DNA of 64,000 nucleotides from Plectrocnemia conspersa (lineage: Eukaryota; Arthropoda; Insecta; Trichoptera; Polycentropodidae): the NCBI GenBank assembly GCA_009617715.1, contig VTFK01000155.1, forward strand, positions 744,001 through 808,000, in the 5' to 3' direction. Shown in pieces: positions 55,728 to 64,000 of this stretch. The notes beneath the pieces are model-generated. The model had not been told where the DNA came from. It did not search any database and worked only from the letters and a program-made list of their open reading frames with translations. The translations under genes and the position numbers were made by a program. The first letter of the stretch is position 1; every line of letters starts with the position of its first letter.

Positions 55728-58700
55728 AATTTTCACTCAACATTAAATACCTGAAAAGCGTCACGAAATGGCACTTTCTAATGTTCGTTTCTATAAAAAA
55801 TGTAAAACAGTTTGAAAAGGCAAGTAAGAAATCGTTCGTACGATTTTTAACACTTTCAAGTTATTTAAGAGCATATTTATGTCGTCTATTTATAGTAGAA
55901 ACAACATTGGTCCTAGTATAAAGCCCTGCGGATCTCCAGAAAGGGTGAAATAAATTCTAAGTTGGCGCAAATATTTAGAAAATTCAAGATTCGAAAGTTT
56001 CTTAGCAAAATGCAGCGACAAACCTTTTGTTAAAGGATTTTTTTAACTACATAAAAATCTATTGAGCTCCCGTATCAACGAATTTAATCACCATCTCTAA
56101 GAATAATATAATGTGAATGACTGAGGATCTTATGGGACGAAAACCATACTATTGATTCACCAAGATTTAATGGCAGTGATCGTAATTATATTTGTGGAGT
56201 GTTATTTCAAATAATAATAATCGCATTTATAAATTAGTTAAACAGCAAATAAGTCTTTTTGAAATATTTTACTCACATGGCGCGAGAAGAGACTAGAAAA
56301 AAAATCTTCGAATTAGCTGATCAAAAATTTGACAGATAGTATGGTTTAGTGTCTTATTAGAAAATAATAAAAAAATTACATTTGTCATTGTCAGATTTTT
56401 CTTTGGACTTTTCGTACGAAAATTGTAACGTTTGTATTTAAGCAATTATTCGGCCGGTTTTGGTAAAAGCTATTATATTTATAACGAGCTATGTTAAAGT
56501 CAGTTTAATTATTTCTGTAAAAAAACCATCCTATGATTATGTGACGTTTAATATGACCTAAATCTAAAATCGCGTGCAATCAAATGATTTATTATGTAAA
56601 ATATCGTAGAGAAACGCAATTAGATTTATATTGCTGAGAAAACGCAAGTGCATTAGTATAATGAGTAAGACAAATATTTTATTAAAATATAATATTATAC
56701 CTCGATAAACACTATTAACTGATTATTTACTTATTTTAACTTCATTACACGATACTCTTATAAAAAGGCATTATATACACAATCTGCGTAATCGAAAATG
56801 CTTAGCGTCCACCGTTCAAATTATGCACTTAACGCTTCGTTAATTTTCCACTTTCCTGCTTTTCGATAAGCAACCCGTACACGTCCGACAATACAGTGAC
56901 TGCGACGGTTATACATGTAAAATTTGATTATATACAAAAGTTATCCGAGCGGTATTCGTATAATTGGCGCCGTTTAATAATTCTGGGTCTGCAATTAAAA
57001 TAGAATTAATATTCATCCCAGATTCTTAACCGGCTGTAAATCCCGGCTGAACCTTTTCCTTGTGTTTTTCTTCTTGGTTCAACATTATGCACTAAGACCT
57101 AGGGGGCCATTAGGCGCCTTCACTTTTATTAATTTCGTTAGGCCTCTGCCCCGTTTCCGTGAGGTTCGACTCAATTACGAGCTTGTTACCCGCGATTTTC
57201 TTCTCGAGCTTTCGTTAGGGGACTCTCTCTGGAAGCCGTTAATCCCATCGCAGTTAGTTGTAGTGGCTTCATTAATCAATTGCTCGAAATTTCTAAGTGC
57301 TGGTGGACCGTATAGCTAAAGCACAATTCGTCTACCATTTTAATTCCATAATCATATTCACTATCATAGACAATGATTTTCAACGAATTAATAAATCACA
57401 CTATGATTTTAAATACATTTTAAGCTTTTACTATTATAAAATAAAATTAAGTTTAAGCAAATATTATCGATATACATATAACCAAAATAAACATTATTTT
57501 TTTAGGTATTTGATTTTAATCCTGCGCCGGCTTTCATATACAAATCGGGTATTACTACTCCCAATCGATACAATGAGCCAAATATACATTTACATGCTAC
57601 TTATATTCTGCAACTACTGTGCCATTTTAATTGCTCTAATTCTATAAAAAAACATGCCTTTGAATGATCTAACGAAAGTAGTTTTGTAAAAAAATATTTA
57701 GTATTCTAAAATATCTAATCAAGTTCTAATAATAATTAATTAAAAAGAATATATTATGTTATGGTAGCACTAAAAACTTTTTTAATAACCATTACGTTAC
57801 AAACAAATCAACTGGGATTTAACCCTTTGTATGCCACGGACGCCGTACGAAGCTCGGAGGAGTCGCGACCGTATTGCCACGGCCTTCACAAAAACTCCCA
57901 TTTATGCAAGACTGTCTAGGTATATAGAGCCATCTATGGAGAAACTAAATTGGCAAGATTAATAATTACGCTATTGTTTTTTGCCTGTTAAATAATGTAA
58001 TCTATAATCTATAGAAAAACATATTAGTATTTAATATAATTTGTGCAAATTCGCCTAAAGTCAATTACAGAAAACTTTAATTTTAAGATTTTCATACATT
58101 TGATTAAGTGTAATAATCTCGCAGCAATGATTGTAACTATAACGGGAGAAAAATATAGTAAAAATTTTCATAAAACTTTTTACAAACGTTTAAAATTAAA
58201 ATTACTTTCTTGTCGAAATTGCTTTTTTAGTCTAATATTCTTTCTTTGACGAAAATCACTTATGAGCTCAATGGACTAAAAAACATATTAATCAAACAAG
58301 AAGATTAGCATTTTAAAACTAATAGTAAAAAATATACAGAATAAAAAAAATATTTTTTTAGGAAGCAGCGAAAATATTTATGATTCACTTAAAAATAATC
58401 TTATATAGAATTTAATATCTCACTACCATGGTAACTAAATTGATGTTTTACTGGCAAAATATACTTTTAGAAAGCTTCCAAAATATTACTTATTCTCTCA
58501 AAGATAAAAACTATATAAGGTTTCAACTGTTTGCACAATTTGTTATATTTTTGCGGTGACTCGAACAAACGAAAAAAGAGATACCGCCGAAAATACTACT
58601 CTAAAAGGACGCGAGGTAGGAAATAAATACTACCCTGCGCACATTACTATTGTTCTTTGAATCTTTGGTTACCAATCGCCGGAGTGGCCATCTGAACCGT

Positions 58701-61700
58701 TCCTATAACCTTCTTCTGTGAGCCATTTTAATTTTTTTAATATGTGAGGGAGCACCTATTTATGCCATAAGATATTTAAATATTATTTCACTAGAAATAT
58801 ATTTCTAATAAAATACATATATTCTTTTAATTAGATAAAAACATTAAATGCCTTACTCTACCATTGCAAATAAAATATTACATTATGGTTCATTTAATTA
58901 ACTGTAGTATTTATGGTAAAAAACTATATAATTGTAGAAATAGTATTAAATATAAAAATATATAAAATAGCACATTAACCCGTTTTTAAATATTAATAGC
59001 ATCATAACTGATACAAATAATATTTTTGTTAAAAATTCTGAAAAATATTTCAAAGGCAATTATAAATATTTTAAAATATTTCAACATAATACAATATGAT
59101 AAATTTTAGATGACAGTATAAAACTACATATGTTATTACGTTACACTTTAATTATTACCATTGTGAGTTTTAGGTGTGTTCCGGATCATTCAATATAACG
59201 TACATGATATATATACACATGTGCTTTTATTGTACATGGTATACGGTTATTCGACTTTTGGCTTAATCGACAGCGATAATTTAGAGTTAGCTTAAATGGT
59301 GCAGAACAATTCAATTCGATTCGCAGACGATGAGAATACCAGAGCAACTATGCAAGAAATTGAGGGGTGAACGAGCAACGAATATACGAATTTGCTCGAT
59401 TAGTTTAGATGCAGAAACTAGATAGGATTGAATTAACCAGAAATTATTACTTATGATACGTAGTACTACCTGATGCGTTCACGCAAAATATCGCTTCTTT
59501 CGATCACGGCATAATCCGTTTGTGTCACAGAAGCTAATTGAGTTGTCATGTCCGATACAATAAGCCAATATAAATGCGAAGAACTTATATTTCGTGACAG
59601 CCAAAACCGGCTGATGGATTGACGTCGCAAATTGAACGCCGGACTGGCTTGAATGGATTTTCCGAGTTTTCCGCTTCTATCCTATCCACCGACCGGCAAA
59701 GCAATTCCAAACCCTCGAATTTCCCTTTCAACAGTGCTGGTGGTTTCCTATTTATAAGGTGGCTTTCCTGTGTCGTATATTTTTTATGGATCTGTCATTA
59801 TTAGAGAACGTAGCTTTTGAACTACGCAAAGTTAGATAATATTATGTGCAAACCCAAGAAACTTTGGTTTATTGCATATAATTAACGTCTACTTGTCTTA
59901 GGATATTTAATCCCGTTATCTTGCAAGCGCAGTGTTTTCTTATTGAACACAAGGATTATAATATTAAATTATTTTGTACTTATTTAAATTTAGTATAATA
60001 TATGCTTAAAGTAAGACATGAAACTCATATATTACAAAGTAGTAACTAAATTATATGGTAGCGTATAAGGCAATAATAATGACACAATAGATCAGCGGGT
60101 TAGGAGGTGAAACGAATTTTGTTTTAATAAACAGATTTATTAGAGCAGATGTGGGGTGACAAAAAATATGTTCACGTTAGTATTGTTTAAAATTTTACAT
60201 TAAAAATGATAAATGTAATTCCAATTTTTTTAACTATAAATAGTATTAGAGAATAATTTATTATTATGTAACTGACTTATTTGTTATTTTATTTAAAATT
60301 CAAGATAAATGGTACTTATATTATAAAAAATATGAAATGCACAATTTCTATAGAATATAATTTATTCCTAATATATTGTATCATCTAATATTTCTAAAAA
60401 GTGACAGTGTAAAATAATATATGTACACGTCCAAGTAAAATATTTTTACGTATTTGTGTCAGTAACTTTTTTTATTAGATTTATGTATTATATAAAAATA
60501 TATTCTATGCCTAAATCGTGACGAAGCCAGTGTGCGGATAATGTTGCAAAAAATGTAGCCCAGTAATAATATATTGGCACATCTTCGTCTACGTTTCATC
60601 AGGTAGGCAATATCTGAACTTTTCGATGATTTATGAGGTCAGAACTACCACCGTCACGTACACACTACACAGAGAGCCTTTATTAAAATTCTAACCGAAC
60701 AAAAGTCCGACGTGATTGATTGGCCAAATTTTACGATACCGACTCGATTAAATAACGTGCCAAAAACGTTGGCAAGGGCTCTTTAATTGGGTCCTCGAGC
60801 GACCTCTAGTCGAAAGGTCCCGAACTCCGAACATCCTTCGGTTTGTTTTGTTTCACGGAAACTTTCCGGCCATCACGATGTGAAAGATAATATACGGTAT
60901 TATATTTGTACGTACGTCTGAGTTCAACTTTCGCAAGTTAATTTAATACTTTTGCCGTGATATTATTATTATTATTATACCGTGATTCTTAAATTGAGTT
61001 TATTCTCTCTGTATATAATTAACATGAAAATAATATTTTTTTGTATACATAATAAATATTTGTTATATGTAAATAATTAATAAATTAATATATTCCCAGA
61101 TGCTTTATGAATTGTTAAGCTATTTAAAATGTTAATATCCCCATTATTATTATGATGCTACAGTATAATGTGTAAACACTACATAACTGTTTCGACGTTA
61201 ATTTGATAACATACTAATATTGTGTCAAGCGCGATAATAATGTTTCGATAAAATAAAATTATAGGGTGAAAAATTTTTTGAATCAACAAATTCCATTATA
61301 AAAGTATTGCATATTAACATTAATACTACATATGCATGATCAGGCCTCCCGAGAGGGGATAAATTCTCGGGGCCCGACTCTGAAAAAATTTAGTAGCAAG
61401 AATATATTTATAAAAAAAAATTAAAATCGACCTCAAATAATGAATCTGAACTAAACTACAGTTGTTTGAGATGTACCTATATACTAATGTATTTTAATGT
61501 ATAAGTTCTTTTAGCCCTTTTTTATACATATTACACAAAACATAAAAGGAGTGGAACATTGCCTTCAAATGCACCCACATTCTAGGTAGTACTTACACAA
61601 TAAACATTATTATTCAAAGGGAGAGATTGTAGGTTTTTGACGCGGCTCCGTTTGTGTTAAAAGTTGTATGCAAATTATTATTGACTTAATTATTTTTTGA

Positions 61701-61766
61701 ACGTTTAAAAATATTAGACACGAGAGGAAATATTCAGCGACTCTAAATTTGTAGGAGTAAATTTAA

Positions 61767-61796
61767 GTATTCGATCTGAAAATTCAGATCGAATAC
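61767..61796. repeat. Perfect 30-bp palindrome
   Basis: Arms GTATTCGATCTGAA and TTCAGATCGAATAC surround two A bases. No recognised gene is nearby. Confidence 0.85.
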
Positions 61797-62551
61797 CTAG
61801 AGAAATAATGAAAAATCAACAACAGCACCTTTTGTAACATATGTTTGTTCAATTCACGATTTTTTGTAAGACAGTCAACCAGAAAGACAAATTTTTCGAC
61901 TTATGTAAACTTAAATACTCCCTTTAGGCAGATTAATTTTGTTTGGAATTCGTTTCCATCAGCACTTCATCAATAACCAAAAAGGCAGCCGATTTGCTCT
62001 TCACGTCAACCACGGTCTAACTACGACTTCCTAAATCTAGATATCAATTTAATCTTCAGAGACGACTGGATTCTTCAGATGCAAATAAGGCTACGAACCT
62101 CAAGTGCATACAATAATTACCCAAAATATTCGTGGACTTAAAAAAAATTGTGGCACACCAAAATAATTTTTGTTTACCATAAAATTAATTAAGTATAGTA
62201 TTTAGATTATTAATTTATTAACGTACTAAAGTTTATTATTAAAAGCAAATTAAAAAAACTTTCACAAGCATATTGTTAATAGCTATGAATTTTTCCGAAC
62301 GTAAAGTAGATTATTTTTTTTTCGTTACATAATCAACAATTGTGGTAATTGGCAATTAATTTTTTTTATAAAAAATCGTTAATATATAATTTTAAAATCA
62401 ATAACTAGTTGATTGCTTGATAATAATTGGAGTAACGAAAAGAAAACGAATCTCTAGGGCAATTAAAAGCAATGAAAATATAAAAATACTATCCAAAAAG
62501 GTCAATGTAAATTCATTATGACACAAAATTTCCATTTGCGTCACTACGGTT

Positions 62552-63532
62552 TTAACCCCCTCAAACCTGAATTTTTATTTTTCGTAGAAAAAATATTTTG
62601 GTTAAATTATTTTATTAGGAACATTAAAGGGCATAAAAAAATATATGTTTGTTAGCAAAATCCAATGTGTCAATTTTTTGCAAAATGGCTACAAGTATAA
62701 AATTTTAAACACTCATAACTCAGTAGGTTTAAATTTTAACGAAAAGATCGCTATAAATGAAACGTTTAAAAGCCTAAACTACATTCAAATAAAATATAAA
62801 AAAAATAGATTTTTTCTTAAAAACAAGCAATGTATCAGTTCGATCGGACCCCCCATACGAGCCATTTTGAGACTTTCAGAAGAGTTAACGCTCTTAACTG
62901 CTTAGTTTTAAAGATTAAAAATTAAATTTTTAATATCGCATAGAACTAACGTGCAGCCCCTATACGTTATGTTTAAAAAATATATAATTTTTTTTCAAAA
63001 TGGCGGCTATCGTAAAAATTCAAAGTGTCATAACTTTGCTAAATCAAATCATACTGAAAAATGTCGTATGCAAAAAGTGTTTGAAATTTTATTTTGCATT
63101 AAAAAACAATTTTTGATTATTTTTTTTAATAAAAAACGAGTCTTACGGTAAATTGACCGCGCCTCCGAACGAGCTTTTATGCAACTTGGCATATAGTTAA
63201 CGCTCGTATTTAGCTCTTTTTAAAGATATAGACCTGAATTTTTGATACAAAATAATGCTTTTGAATATACTTACGATACCGTTTAAAAAAATTTAAAATA
63301 AAAAAAAAAGTTTTTTTTTTCCAAAACACGTTTAGTGTTGAGTCGATCGACCCACCATTCTTTTTGTTTAATTTTTTATTTAATACATAAAAAATATTTT
63401 ATTGTATTTTGAAATAATATGGTGTTCACTGTGATGTATAAAAGGTCCCCGTAAAAATAAATCGAAAATGGGTTTAAAGACAAGCAATAAATTATTGTAC
63501 ATTGCAATGTGCACTGGGTCTGAGGAGGTTAC
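62552..63532. mobile_element. Possible piggyBac-like non-autonomous element (about 970 bp)
   Basis: TTAA then CCCCCTCAAACCTGA opens the segment. The right end, CTGGGTCTGAGGAGG then TTAC, is its inverted counterpart with about 11 of 15 matches, and the right TTAA would have mutated to TTAC. Inside are two related segments, near 62685 (CAAAATGGCTACAAGTA then CATAACTCAGTAG) and near 62997 (CAAAATGGCGGCTATCG then CATAACTTTGC), suggesting internal duplication. Frames at 62645-62905 and 62951-63151 lie over these repeats and show no domain. Confidence 0.45.
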
Positions 63533-64000
63533 ATTTGTGATCATTCCAAACACCATTAATAGAATTATTAATTATTTACTAACCGGTTTGATAAAGACAT
63601 ATAACTTCGCCCTCAACCCCGAAACTCTGATATGAAAAAAATGTACATTTAGAGCACGTAACGTTAGCACAGAGCGAGAAACACATTCTGCGTTTGTTGT
63701 ATAAGAACGACCCTCATGCTTTTGGCGAGGATAACGGCAAGGGCGTGACGTATACGCTCAAACCATTTTATACACTCGACCCTTGTGTCTATACAATTCC
63801 AAGTATATCGGCGAAAGTATGACGTCAGTAGTCCCTAGTAATACGTGCAGCAGGCGTTGCGCGTGACGCAATTTTTTTGCAGCTCTTATTATTTATGATG
63901 GATTCTTTTATTTTTTGATGAGCCGGAAGACCCAAAGGTTACGTTTGGGTAGCACGAGGTCTCCTGAATATGTATATTGCGGTACGTAATGCAATAACTT

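Larger units (their letters stand above)
53926..64000. other. Gene-poor region to the window end
   Basis: No coding exon is supported. Blocks with more even base composition at about 56860-57310, 59220-59800, 60600-60900 and 63590-63990 stand out from the AT-rich background and may be enhancers or unrecognised exons. The last contains TGACGTCA (about 63820), a CRE-type site. A perfect palindrome lies at 61767-61796. Repeats are listed separately. Confidence 0.4.

Noticed and set aside
57830..57900. TTTAACCCTTTG start resembling another piggyBac-type end
   Set aside because: No matching inverted end or second TTAA-bounded terminus could be located.
63815..63830. TGACGTCA as promoter of an unseen gene
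   Set aside because: A single 8-base site is weak evidence; no TATA box, start codon or exon follows before the window ends.

Overview
This is animal, almost certainly insect, nuclear DNA: AT-rich, with multi-exon genes, GT-AG introns mostly of 55-90 bp plus a few of several kb, and many short DNA-transposon copies. The opsin resembles long-wavelength opsins of moths, butterflies and caddisflies as I remember them (shared stretches such as LNK...[14 protein letters not shown] and a C-terminus ending EEKPAA). I lean to Lepidoptera or Trichoptera, but this is not proven.

Layout. 0.4-3 kb: a complete long-wavelength opsin (+) with a photoreceptor-type promoter. 5.2-5.8 kb: foldback repeats and a dead retroelement fragment. 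6.3-7.3 kb: a coiled-coil protein resembling SSX2IP/ADIP (+). 7.3-13.9 kb: gene-poor, with palindromes and possible 5' UTR exons. 13.9-14.7 kb: a RhoL-type small GTPase (+). 17.2-18.2 kb: cyclin C (+). 19.1-26.8 kb: a GPALPP1-like nuclear protein (-); its 5.3-kb intron holds a piggyBac-type MITE, a hAT MITE with perfect terminal repeats and a decayed ZBED-type hAT transposase. 27.2-28.2 kb: TAMM41 (-), head-to-head with a membrin/GOSR2 Golgi SNARE (+, 28.6-29.6 kb). 31.6-32.8 kb: a short-chain dehydrogenase (+). 34.4-42.0 kb: seven exons of a pseudouridine-5'-phosphate glycosidase that run into the start of a pfkB kinase domain; the rest of the kinase is not visible here. 43.4-44.6 kb: a GC-rich tetraspanin with an uninterrupted coding exon (-). 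44.6-64 kb: no gene recognised, only repeats (mariner-type MITE, two copies of a tRNA-derived SINE, hairpins, a possible piggyBac-like element at 62.6-63.5 kb) and a few less AT-rich blocks that could be regulatory.

The genes are mostly unrelated housekeeping functions (transcription, mitochondrial lipid synthesis, Golgi transport, nucleoside catabolism) plus a visual pigment; no operon-like pathway is present. The points most worth a second look are the bifunctional pseudouridine-degrading enzyme with a mitochondrial-type leader, two homopolymer frameshifts in GPALPP1, the nested hAT insertions sharing one 8-bp target site, and three MITE families with clear termini.
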